A stretch of DNA of 64,000 bases from Diphasiastrum complanatum (Eukaryota > Streptophyta > Lycopodiopsida > Lycopodiales > Lycopodiaceae), in the NCBI GenBank assembly GCA_029204225.1, contig CM055095.1, positions 47,130,510 to 47,194,509 on the forward strand, written 5' to 3'. The notes beneath the pieces were generated by a model. It was not told the origin of the DNA and searched no databases. It was given only the letters and a program-made list of their open reading frames with translations. The position numbers and the translations under genes were made by a program. This document shows, one piece after another, positions 51,996 through 62,765 of the stretch (the stretch's first letter is position 1; each line of letters opens with the position of its first letter).

Positions 51996-52456
51996 CTTCA
52001 TATTACAAGGTGTTTAAGATAAGATGCAAGTGGAGAAGTTCGATCACAAGTCTTTCTGCATACCGCCATTGATAACCTTATGCTATGGCTTCCTTTCTGT
52101 ACCATTATGCTTCGCTTGGTACATACAAGGACAATAGCGTAACATGCAAGGCTTATGGTAAGACTACTAGTACTGTTCAAATGGACAACTCACCTAATAA
52201 AGCCAGTTCAATTATACTATTGCTTTTGATACCCAACACACGATGTGACAAATGGAAGACTGAAACTGCATGGGCACACCTTCACTAGAAGTTTGCGTGA
52301 AGAATTGATTATGCATGACAATTACATATTCACCAGTTTTTGCTGCATGTATACTCACTGGGGTTGTGAAATTAGAAGGTTTTTGAAGCTCATGGGTTCA
52401 TTTACTTCACGTGTAAAGAAAAAAATTGTATGATCCCCATATTAATTTCCCTTAGA
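51993..52456. other. Intergenic, upstream of the pectinesterase
   Basis: Nothing recognised. A 67-codon open frame at 52085-52288 has no domain I know. Confidence 0.4.
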
Positions 52457-52457
52457 G

Positions 52458-52625
52458 TAAGTCTACTCTCAGCCTGTACTATCTCCAGATTAGAATTCAC
52501 CACATGTGTAGGATCCCCGATTAAACTAAGTCTAGTCTGCAGTGTTTACTGTCTCCAGCTTAGAATTCACCACATGTGTAGGATTGTGGGTATATAAGCA
52601 TGTGGTGTAGTGTTGTATCCGCATT
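52458..52625 (+). promoter_or_regulatory. Putative pectinesterase promoter with duplicated element
   Basis: TATA box tatataag at 52591-52598, about 370 bp upstream of the ATG. Just upstream a ~70-bp unit is duplicated (52458-52514 and 52527-52584); each copy ends tagaattcaccacatgtgta, so two CACATGTG boxes stand close to the TATA box. The start of transcription and the leader length are inferred. Confidence 0.6.
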
Positions 52626-52962
52626 CTCCACCATCCCAGCATTCTTGCACATTTAGTGAGAATCTATCAGTTGGGCTCCAGTGGGAATATCAATTATGTG
52701 AGCACGCATGATCAATTGTTCACTGTACTCTGAATAAGTAGCTCATAGCTCTTCGATGCTCCAGTTCAGTTTATAATTCTCCGAGATAGTCTAGCTAAAT
52801 TAATTATGTCTTTATTCAAAAAACACCGTCACTGACTTGTGAATGGTATCAGAATTTATTTTAGCTTCTTTCAGTCTGTACTCAAGTCTCAATTCTGTAT
52901 TATATAACTGATTCTGTTCAATAAAGAACAACAATATTATTGAGTTGTACTTTCTAATATCA

Positions 52963-55748
52963 ATGGCTAGAAGGGTCATGTGTTTTGCCTTTCCCACTAT
53001 ATTGATGGTAATGCTTTTTTTGGAAAAACAAGTACCTGCAGTAGTAAGGGGTGAAAGTACTAGTGATGTTTATCTGTATAAAAGGCCAGATATAGAGGCA
53101 AACTTTCTAGCATGGGTTGCAAGGGTGGGAAACGCTTATGCCGAACAAAATTTAAGAGCTCAACCTGCAGAAACAAGCCAAGTCGATAAAGCTCAAGCTC
53201 AGACTATAGTTGTCGATGGAGGGGGGAAAGGAAGTTTCAAAACAGTACAAGCTGCTGTAGATTCCATTCCAGCCAAAAACAATCAGCGAGTAATCATACA
53301 AATAAGTGCCGGCACATACAGGTGATTGCTTATTCATTGAAACATTACGAGATTACAACAGTACTACTTGAGTAACGTGTTCGCTCATATTGTTCTTTTC
53401 AAGACCAATGAACTTGTTCCTCCATGTTGAACTAAATGATCAACCTCATAATTATATTCACTCAATTTATTAAGTGGATCTATGCTTATTGCAATCAGTA
53501 ACTGCATCTCGTTACAAATATTTCCTTTCGTTATCTACGCTGCACAAGTATATTGTATCTGGCTGCTGAATATTCAGACAGTCTAATAATATAATTCGTG
53601 AACGCGGAAATTTGTTGTTGCAGAGAGAAAGTTAACATCCCATCCAACAAGCCTTTCATTACATTCCAAGGGGCAGGAGCCGGCAGCACAACCATATCTT
53701 GGGGGGACACTGCTTCAAGTAGTGGAAGCACATTCTTGAGCGCAACTGTGGCTATCAACTCGGACTATTTCATCGCAAAAGACATCGGTTTCACTGTAGG
53801 TTACCATAAGACTGATGGTCAGCGTATGTCCTTTAAATAGTACAAAATTCAATACAATACTGGATTATAGGAAATGTTTCAGCTTCTCTGGTATTATTCT
53901 CACGGTGGTTGCTTTGCAGAACACAGCGCCGGCTCCACCACCAGGTGCAGTGGGAAGGCAGGCTGTGGCTCTTCGTATATCAGGAGACAAGGCAGCTTTC
54001 TACCGCTGCAATTTTTATGGAGCGCAAGATACGCTGTATGACGACAAAGGGCGACACTACTTTAGCAACTGCTTCATTCAGGGCTCCATAGATTATATTT
54101 TTGGGGATGGACTCTCAATCTACTCGGTAAATGGACCTTTCAGCCGCCATTGTGTGTGGTATTTACGCGGCATAGTTTTAGAGGACAGTTTTGATTCTGT
54201 ACTTAAGTCTATGTATTCTAAAATGTTTCAAATTTATGAAAACTTCGAATTCTCAAACATACAGAGTTGTTCCAAGTCCTCCAAGGAAACTGAACTTTAT
54301 CAATTCATTCAATTGACAACGCCTCGATTGTCAATTTAATCTGCATGGCAGAGGCACCAGGCAAAGGGAAGTCCTCCATTCTAATATAAAAATCAAATCA
54401 ATGATAAATATTAGATATTTTAGTTCGCTTGCGGCTTATTCTATAATAGTATGCATCTAGGAAAAAAAATTATTCAAGAGCTTCTTATGCCACTGCAGCG
54501 TATATCCAGACATGGTATTAAGAAGTGCTTTCCTCCAGATTCAAACCCATTATTCTGGCAGTTTGCATGACTAACTTAGTCCTTTCTTAGAAGTAAGGTA
54601 ACGGCTGCATATAATTCTGTTGATGATCTTTTAGCTTTATCGCGATTTTTATGAAGTTTTGTCAATAATGAACAATTTGTACCAATTTGTACTGAGGCAA
54701 AAGGTAGGATGCTACATAATTGCGTGTAATCTACTCATCTTCCGAAGTACTTCCAGCATAACATTTATTTGCATGCAATGGCAGCTCATTGAACTTCGCA
54801 CTAATTACTCAGCATAGCTCTCGTGGCGCTCAACTTTTGGCTTTCTCTGACCTGCTTTAGTCTTGATTCTGATTATCAGTCTACAAATTCGAATTCTGAG
54901 TTGGAAAATGTGCAGTGATGAATCGGCTATGGACTGTGCATGACTAGAGCTTGTTGTTGTTTCATGCACCTGAATAACAGGCATGATTCTGAATGACGGA
55001 TCTGTCCGTTGCAGGGATGTGAGTTGCACTCTATCGCGAGCTCCATTGGATCACTAACAGCACAAAAGCGAGGAAGTGGGGGGGAGGACACTGGCTTCTC
55101 CTTTTTAAACTGCAAGGTTACAGGTTCAGGAATCCTCTATCTCGGGCGAGCGTGGGGTCCCTATTCTCGGGTAGTTTATTCCTTCACACATATAGACAAC
55201 ATCATCACTCCAGGGGGTTGGAATGACTGGGGCGTTGCCAACAGACAGAAGTACGTAATCCTTTTCCAATTTTCATTTTGATATAATTCATTCCTGGAGA
55301 CTGACAGAGACGAACTAAGAAATCTCCCACAGCTATGCCATCTGTGGGATGAATGCATGTGTGTTTTTGTGTGTTCTTGCATGCATGTTCTCTAACCATT
55401 CCGAAGGTGCAAATGAGATATATTCTTCCAGGTGTTATTATTCTGTTGTCAAATATTTAGTTTTTCTCGGTGATCAAAATTTTGAGATCGGTTGTCTATT
55501 CTGAAGCTGCAAATGAGATACAGTCCAGGTGAGAGTATCTATATTCTGCTGGATAATTGAAGCTTTCTCTGATCAAATTGAGATGGGTTGTGTGCAACAG
55601 AACTGTTTTCTATGGGCAATACAAGTGCTCGGGTCCAGGAGCTGATGAGAGCAACCGGGTGACCTGGTCTCATGAACTCACAGACGCCCAGGCAGCACCT
55701 TTCCAGTCAATCAGCTTCATCCAAGGCCAGCAATGGCTTCAATCCTAA
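52963..55748 (+). CDS. PME: Pectinesterase (pectin methylesterase), five exons, 373 residues
   Basis: Removes methyl ester groups from cell-wall homogalacturonan, releasing methanol; secreted to the apoplast. Exons by frame and GT-AG sites: 52963-53321, 53624-53795, 53920-54126, 55015-55250, 55601-55748, which join in phase to 1122 bp with no internal stop. A hydrophobic signal-peptide-like segment ([15 protein letters not shown]) spans residues 6-20. No N-terminal inhibitor (PMEI) domain, so the short form. Catalytic features are present: Q191 in QAVALR, Q213-D214 in GAQDTLY, D235 in [10 protein letters not shown]291 and W293 in LGRAWGPY; the Q-Q and D-D spacings (22 and 21) fit the family. 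Introns are 302, 124, 888 and 350 bp. The start is the first ATG before the signal peptide. It looks intact; close paralogue identity cannot be judged. Confidence 0.93.
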
Positions 55749-55752
55749 TAAA
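55746..55752 (+). terminator. Polyadenylation-like signal overlapping the stop codon
   Basis: The TAA stop (55746-55748) lies inside ctaataaag, so an AATAAA hexamer starts within the stop codon (55747). Another, more distant signal may be the one used; gaataaaa lies near 55931. Confidence 0.35.
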
Positions 55753-57050
55753 GATTTCACATGGATATATCTGCAAATCATAATTATTTATCATAAAATA
55801 ACGTATTATACCCCAGAACACGGTATAATCAACTTACGTACAGTACAATATACATATTATACAACTCTTAATTGTGAACTAAATTGTTTTAAAGAAAATA
55901 TTTGATCAAAATTCAGACATTCACGCAATAATGAATAAAAGGCGATCTGAGATGAACAATATACACTCCAGAAACCTTTAGTATTTTTCGGCTGGAGTCG
56001 TACAGTACATGGGTACTTTTTGTCAGAGTCACATATCTTACAACATGGTGCAACTATATAAATTGTCGATTGTATTTTATGCGTGGCATAAAAGCTGCAA
56101 ATTGTCATGAAGTAATCCAGTCTGTCCGGAATAAGATTTGATCAGTACATCAATCTTAAAGTCCTGCCCAGAACAGAATCCATCTTATAAATTGTCTGGG
56201 AGCTGTGGACCCACTTAGGTACTGTAGTTCCTATTGAAAAGTCTTAGTATTTGCCTGCGGCTGTGTAACTTGATACGCCATTTCTTTGTTTGTTGACAAT
56301 AAAATAAAATGACTTCATTCTTGACCTCCATACCAGCTGACATGATTGGGATCTTTTGACTTCTTCTCTTACGTGTTCTTTCTAGATTTTGAATATGTAA
56401 TTTACTCACACCAACTTATCTTATGTATGCACATGAATGTATCTTATCTATGTACATGAACTTCTCTATATAGGGACAGGAACTTATCTATGCATCTGGC
56501 ATTTTAGTATTCTGCATTCCTGATCAGGCGCATTAACTTTTGCAAAGGATAGCATTCCTTGGCAACTTAGGACAATGCTGGTACAACTTTTGGACAATGC
56601 TAGTACAACTTCAGGGCTATATTCAGCCAAAAAGTAGAATTCATTTGGGGGCTTGCTAAGTATTTTTTTGGTGATCTTTTCACCAGTTTAGATGGGCATA
56701 GAATAAAGTCGAAGCCAATAGCCACTCAATTATGGTTACGCATGCCAACCTCACCATAACTTTACAACAATTTTACTCTATGGAAAGGTCACAAAATCCA
56801 TTCCCTAATACAAAAAATTGAAAGTTTTTCTTGTAACCATTACTTGATTGGTACCATCATCGATTTGTACAAATATATGTGCATCAAGTAATATGCCAAA
56901 CCTAAAGAGGGAGATATTGGGAACGAAACAAGGGGAGGGTTTGAGCTTGAGCCATCAAAGCTAAGTTGAAACCTTTCCCAACTCGAAGTGCAGGCTTTTG
57001 ACGATGCAAGTATTTAAAGTGATGTCATTTCACTTATTTCTTATAAATAT
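55753..57050. other. Intergenic, downstream of the pectinesterase
   Basis: No gene or transposon recognised. A short duplicate 'cttatctatgtacatgaactt' type run lies at 56410-56500. Confidence 0.45.
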
Positions 57051-57340
57051 TAAGGACCACACCCCATCAAAATATCTAAAACATTGACATGTATTAACAA
57101 AAGGGCCAAAGTCAATGCCTTATCGTCACCTCAATCTTGAAGCATAAGCTCCAAGAATGCATTATGTAAGGAGACCCACACCCCATCAAAATATCTAAAA
57201 CATTGACAAGCATTAATAAAAGGGCCAAAATCAATGCCTAGTTATAGTCACTTCAATTTTGGAGCATAAGCTCCAAGTATCCGTTATTCTTCTAAGTGAT
57301 AGTCACTTCAATTTTGGAGTATAAGCTCCTATGTCTCTCT
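57051..57340. repeat. Imperfect tandem repeat, ~120-bp unit
   Basis: The block caccccatcaaaatatctaa...gggccaaa-tcaatgcct...gcataagctccaa occurs at 57058 and 57178. The last part (tagtcacttcaattttggag, 57247) is copied once more at 57301. Confidence 0.85.
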
Positions 57341-57737
57341 TATTACATGCACAAACCAAAATCTAAACATGGGTATTCATCTGCCTTAAACCCTCTAATA
57401 CGAGTAATTGATTATGGAGCAAGACATATACTTCTTTGATGCCTTGCCTTGCAAAGACAATAATGTGTTGAGGTCGGTCAATGGAGTTTGAAAGAAAGTC
57501 AACGTTAAAGGCTCAAATTTGGTGGTGGTCCAAACACTTCAGGTCTGGACCTTGGTGGAGGGCTGAATAGTCTGCATGCATAGAAAATCTACTTTTTTTA
57601 TAAGTGATATGTAATGAAGCCATGAAAACATGATAACAAAACACTCAGTTTGCATGTCGGACAGAGACGTCCAACCAATGAATTCATAAAACGGCTCATT
57701 TGTGCATGATTACAGGTAGAATTAGTGCAAATAGATA

Positions 57738-58100
57738 TCAATAGCATTTTGAACATGGAAGATGGGATCCTTGGTCAATTTTATTTAGCTTTGTTGGAGT
57801 CTTTGACTTTTTTTTCACACAGGATTTTGAAGTTCGCCTGCAAATAGCCTTTGCTGGAGGAGTTGTAGCCCGATTGAGCTTCATCAAATCAAGCTTTAAA
57901 AGTGTTAGGTATTCTGGCAGCTTTGCCCTACGAAAGGAGCTGATAGTCACATCTAAGTGACAATATGTCTTTGGTTTGCTCCTTCTGTAGCTGAGTGCTA
58001 GTCGATCTAAATTAATTTGAAGGCAACTGAGCGCTAGTGAATGTGCTTTGAAGATAGCAGAGGATGAGACACACATCAGTGTTGGCATTAGCAGGAGCAA
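57738..58100 (-). CDS. Hypothetical 120-codon ORF
   Basis: Open minus-strand frame, MLLLMPTLMCVSSSAIFKAH at its start, Lys/Arg-rich at its end (CRRTSKSCVKKKSKTPTK). No domain, no clear promoter, no codon-level evidence. It may be chance. Confidence 0.15.
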   Translation of the reverse strand: MLLLMPTLMCVSSSAIFKAHSLALSCLQINLDRLALSYRRSKPKTYCHLDVTISSFRRAKLPEYLTLLKLDLMKLNRATTPPAKAICRRTSKSCVKKKSKTPTKLNKIDQGSHLPCSKCY

Positions 58101-58261
58101 GTAATTAACTCTGTAGGTTTTTCTTGTTGCTTATTGAGGAAATTTTCTGATGTCATACTATTCTCAAGTAGTCCGTGCATAAACTATCACTACTATCGCA
58201 AAAGGAAACAATAGACCAATAGAATTTGAATTGCACATGGAGGTGGTGAGGTAAGATGTAA

Positions 58262-58735
58262 TTAGACTATAAGACTAGGAATCTGATGAGCAGCTAAATT
58301 GGGTCTTTGATGAAAGTGCAGACCCTTGAATCAAACCGTAAGATTAGAAATCTGATGAGCAGATGAAATGGATCTTTGATGAAAGTGTAGACCCTTGAGA
58401 GGTTTTAGGAATAAGGAGAAAGAACATGCACTCCAAAAATGAAGAAGAAGAATAACATGATGACAATGATGATGATCATAGCAAGCTTCCAACGAACGAG
58501 CTACTACGACTGCGAGAATTTTATAGATGGAAGAAACCCATGGCACGATAGCGAGCGAACATGCGCATGCAAGAAACGTTTTTTGATAGAATACTTGCTG
58601 CTTTATTCATAAATGAAGAAGAAGAATAAGATGATGATGATGATCTTTGTCATTGAGTGAGCTACTGGGGTCGCCAGAATTTGCAAGATGGAAGAAACCC
58701 CCAGCACAGCATCGAGTGAATGAGTGAGCTTCTCA
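58262..58735. repeat. Two adjacent local duplications
   Basis: First: a unit of about 64 bp with aatctgatgagcag, tctttgatgaaagtg and agacccttga, at 58269 and 58338. Second: gaagaagaagaataa...atgatgatgatc...gagctac...gatggaagaaaccc, at 58440-58540 and again at 58613-58700. Confidence 0.85.
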
Positions 58736-59780
58736 GTCGCTCGAAGCACATTCATCCTTGAGAACTACACGAGGGGTTCACAAATGTTTTAGGTTTAGGG
58801 TAAAGAACAGTCGGGGGAACCTTTAAACTCCATTTAGAAGCAAACACTCGAAACGGAAGGAGATAATATGTGGACAATTCTGTTTGGCACAATAGAAACG
58901 AATTTGATGCTTTACCAATCTGCACAATAGAAATAGATTTAATGTTTCACCGATCTCGTAGATCGTGAGTGGTGACAGTAATTGTTAGCAGAGATCTATT
59001 GATCTCTCTTGCCTAATCAATGATTTGTAGCTTGAAAATAACATCCTTTGCATATAAAACCTACAATTTCATCACTTGCATGTGATGGACTCTAAAGGAT
59101 ATGGTAAACCCTAAGAAGAAAATGTGCCAACTCTTATACCTGAGACAAATAAGAAATACTTCTTTGGCACAAAAGTGTCAATATTATCAAAAACTAGACA
59201 AATCTACTAGATTCAATTTGCCACAGTTAATAAGTTCTCCCTACGGCGAAGCCTCCTTAATGTGAGCGGTGATTGAAATTAGAGAGTGACATTGGCTATA
59301 GAAAAACAATAACCAACAGTTAGAAGTTATTTATCTCAAGATCTTCAAATTAAGCTCTTACTATCGAGTCAAAATATTGCTTGTCCTGAAATTTGCTTTT
59401 TATGCTTATGCTTTTAGAACAACAATGCTTTTATGACTACAATCTCAAAACTATTATTTAAATGTATGTATTCGAGTTATTATTGTGGTATTATGTGACA
59501 AAGGCCTTGCCATAATGCTAAAATTGTTGGATTAAACAAACCAAAAAACCATCACCACAATTCAAACAAGAACGATGTGGTATTATACCAGAAAGGCCTT
59601 GCCATGTCATAATAGCATGCATCCTATAATTTTAGGATTTGGATAAGGCATTTTTTATATTGGGGCGAGAAATTATTTTGTGCAATGAATCTATATATTG
59701 ATTTTGAAATATGTGCATGATCTTGATAACTTTGTTTTGTACTACCAAAAATTGGATATTAGTTAGTTGTAAGTTTTTAA
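58736..59780. other. Intergenic, no gene recognised
   Basis: A small repeated phrase gtggtattat...aaggccttgccat is seen at 59483-59512 and 59577-59607. Otherwise nothing recognised. Confidence 0.45.
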
Positions 59781-60617
59781 TGTTAAAAAAATGAGATTTG
59801 AGTACCATGCAAAGATCTACAACGACCTCCATGCATGTGAGGTTGCACAAGATGCATCTATGATAGATCAAATCAAATTTTCAAGGGCTATTTATCAAGC
59901 TTTGAATCAAGGCAAGAGCTCATCTAAAACAAGGGTTATGATCATCCAAAGAGAAGCTACTTTTTCACAGTCACATGGAAACAAAGTGAAATTCACTATG
60001 AGAGGCAAAACCAAGCATGTTGCTCTCGAGTAGAGAGAGAAAATATACTGACACTCGAGTAGAGAGAGAATAGATCAAAAATGTATGTGAACCAAAATTG
60101 CGTTAACTCTCAACTTAATTAATTTGTACAAAAAGTGAGCTCCTCTATATAGTGATTCGAGATTCGAGATTCAAGAGAAGTAGAAAGCAAGTAAAATGAT
60201 TGGATCTCTTACATAGCTCCTCTAACTTTGATGGTCTAGTGACATAAGGACCCTTGACTATGATTGGACCAATCCATAGATCTTTCACTTTTGATTGGTC
60301 ACATGACTTCATGAGAACACATAGGAAAGTGTCACTAGCCCTCTACTATCATGCCATGTGTCAGAAGCCTAACCTACCTCCAGCTACATCACACACCAAA
60401 ATTGGACTAATCACCTACTAACTTGTGTGCATGGGGTAGAAAAGTCAAAGTACCTCCCAAACTCAAGATTAAGACCTATTGAGTATTCAAACTCATCATA
60501 AATGAACTAAAAAGACTATGGCTACCCTCCACACGTGGGAACATGCTCCACACATGTGAGATTTACTATGTACATGATATTGCAAAAGATCAGGCTAGAT
60601 TTTGCCAATTTTTCACA
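59781..60617 (-). mobile_element. LTR, family D (3' LTR)
   Basis: Minus strand TGTGAAAAATTGGC...TTTTTTTAACA, about 837 bp. It has the paired cacatgtgtggag / cccacgtgtgg block (60529-60558), attggaccaat and gattggtc CCAAT boxes (60268-60300), and two copies of ctctctctactcgag (60027-60060), as in the plus-strand family D LTR at 32637-33480. The left edge is approximate. Confidence 0.65.
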
Positions 60618-61007
60618 CTCCTCCTCAAAAACTAGCTTGATGAGATACTAGATCAAACAAAAATTTAAGATATTTCTTGAGTGGATCCTTTAATGTAACT
60701 TGTGAAAACCTGCCAAGGGATCCTTGATAGCAGCAAATTCACCAAATCCATGATAGGATTTCTTTGGTGGAAATCCATTGCCGACTCCTTTGATGAGCAT
60801 TCCACCAATTTGCCACCATTTTCTTTTGCTCCCTCCATGCTTGAAGATGATCTTGGACTTGAAAGCTCCACTTCCTTGAAAATAGCTACACCATAAAGAG
60901 GGAAACCTAAGGACTCCATGCCTCATAATGATCATGAAGATCAAGATCACACTATGATTATCAAGATTTTGCATTCTGCTTGACTAGTCCACAACCTATG
61001 AACTTTT
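60618..61007 (-). other. 3' internal region of a family D element
   Basis: A polypurine tract GAGGAGGAG (minus, 60618-60626) lies next to the LTR. Open minus frames of 84 and 94 codons follow, without known domains, cut at 61007 by a family B LTR in the opposite orientation. Confidence 0.5.
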
Positions 61008-61288
61008 TGTGAGAAATTCAACTAGTTTAGTCATATTTGCTACATTTGTTTATTTGGCAAATTGAGGCCAAATTTAGATTAGACTTACAATTTGACTTTT
61101 TAAAGTAATATTAGTCTAAAATGCATTCAAATAAACACTTTTGGAAAGTGTGGGAAATGTGGAAGTCAAGTTTAAGTAGATTCAAATTTGAATGTAGGGT
61201 ACATTGAATTTAGTCCCAAAAATAGTAGGGTTTACATCTTGGAGAGAACCCAAGTGGCAATTTAGGTTTAGGTGTTGGGAAAGAGGGG
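61008..61288 (+). mobile_element. LTR start, family B, 3'-truncated
   Basis: TGTGAGAAATTCAACTAGTT, then agattcaaatttgaatgtag, catcttggagagaacccaag, as in the first part of the family B LTR at 24111-23800 (reverse complement). Confidence 0.7.
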
Positions 61289-61305
61289 TGTGAGAAACAA
61301 AAATA

Positions 61306-61375
61306 GCTCGAAAAGAAACGAACTCGAAAAGAAGCGAACTCAAAACTCGAAAGAGAAACGAACTTGAATGAAAAT
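61306..61375. repeat. Short tandem repeat, ctcgaaaagaaacgaa
   Basis: About four imperfect copies of a 16-bp unit ctcgaaaagaaacgaa. Confidence 0.85.
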
Positions 61376-61522
61376 TGTTCGTGCGCAGCGGAATAAGCTA
61401 TCTCACTCTTTCCTTAAGCATGACTACGCCTATCAGACTCGAATAGAACGTTAGTGATAGAAATCACGTTCAAGAAGATTACGTAGCCAAACGTTGAGCA
61501 TCAAAAAAAATATCAAAAAGAT

Positions 61523-61660
61523 AATTTGTCGTGAACAGCTAGACAAATTATTAGCCACGAACAATTCACGAAGAGCTAGACTGAGCTCGACTGATAATCA
61601 GTGGCAAATTAGTCGCAAAAAGCAAGACTAAATATTAGTCGCGGACAGCTAGACTAATAA
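61523..61660. repeat. Array of look-alike hairpins
   Basis: ATTTGTC (61524-61530) pairs with GACAAAT (61542-61548). ATTAGTC (61634-61640) pairs with GACTAAT (61652-61658). A third, ATTAGTC (61608), pairs with GACTAAAT with one bulge. Loops of 11 bp share gaacagcta / ggacagcta. Confidence 0.8.
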
Positions 61661-62460
61661 TAATCTGCGAAGAGCAAACTACCAGATTAAGCAATAAGAA
61701 AGTCAGACAAAATGTAGAAAAGCATAGCAATATTGGCACAAATCTAAATGCAGAACAATTAGAGCGTAATTAGATGACATATAGCGAAATATACAGGTCA
61801 ATAATGTAGGTGAGCACAAGACAATAGCATGCTTCACAAAGCAAATCCAATCTGTAAAAGCGATAAGCCTAATACTGACAATACAAAGAATCGATGCGCG
61901 AAAGCATCTACTTAGTCTATCAATAATAAGCTTTTGATGTTGTGTATTGTTTCATACACTTGATGCTTGTTTCTCACTTATGGTCACTTATGGTCTCTGA
62001 ATACGCATATGGTATTCAATATATATACATAATTTTTACCGATGTGTAGATGAAGAAAGTACAAAGTGGATGTGCTGTCTGTGAGAGATTGTGGGTGGCT
62101 ATTGTCGTTGTCAAATTTGTTTGCACAATGCATAGGAGAGTGTGAGAAGGCCATGACGTCAGCCTCTGCTAAAGTGAACATTGATGAAGATGTGAAAAAC
62201 GCGACACTCTGGCAAATGCCTTAAAAGCTGATTTATAGGGTATCTTAAACCGTGAAGGGCACCTTTGGCATTTGTAGGGCAATGTTGCCTTTCTCGCCTG
62301 TGGAAATTCACTTGTATTTATGCAGACAATCGTGTTTTATTCGTCCGTCTTATTTTACATGTAAATATGCAGACTGTGCGACAACACGAGTAACGTGCAG
62401 CAGCATGAATGGACGCAGATTAACATAGGATTTAGAAGAGTAGAGGAGATAAATCCAACA

Positions 62461-62575
62461 GCCCCCCTTAATCTGGATCCGTGAATGCCTTAATCCTCAG
62501 ACTGAGCAATGCACAAAACTTGTTGTGTGCATTAACACTTAATGCCTTTGTAAATATATTTGCAACCATGTATAA
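62461..62575 (-). pseudogene. Copia RNase H C-terminal scrap and polypurine tract
   Basis: Short polypurine tract (about 6 C on plus) and ANIFTKALSVNAHNKFCALL...IKAFTDPD, almost the same as family E at 21303-21390. Cut at 62575. Confidence 0.8.
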
Positions 62576-62765
62576 GATATCAAAGATCTGAAAAAGTCAA
62601 TAATGAGTATCTCATACTATTACAAACCAGACTTTTTCCTCAAAATCATAGACTATCTAATCCCGAGTGATAGAAATATTACATCTCAATAATCAACAAT
62701 TGAATAGAGATAATCACTTGGGTCCATGAAGTCTAAACTCCACCTAATCAATTGAAACATCACTA
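62576..62765. other. Unassigned spacer
   Basis: Nothing recognised. Confidence 0.4.

Larger units (their letters stand above)
61289..62460 (-). mobile_element. LTR, family E (3' LTR), with a variant outer part
   Basis: From about 61700 to 62460 it matches the family E LTR (20460-21277), including tcaataatg...gtgagcacaagacaatag and the end taaatccaaca. The left 400 bp differ from the other copies and hold short repeats and hairpins. The left edge is a guess (TGTGAGAAAC at 61289). Confidence 0.6.

Noticed and set aside
52945-52962. Upstream TTG-started extension of the pectinesterase
   Set aside because: Plants initiate at ATG; the ATG at 52963 leads directly into the signal peptide.
53815-54339. 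Longer open frame through pectinesterase exon 3 into the next intron
   Set aside because: Splice sites at 53919/53920 and 54126/54127 join family blocks in phase; the extension has no homology.
59791-60033. 80-codon plus-strand frame
   Set aside because: It lies within the family D LTR on the opposite strand and resembles no protein.
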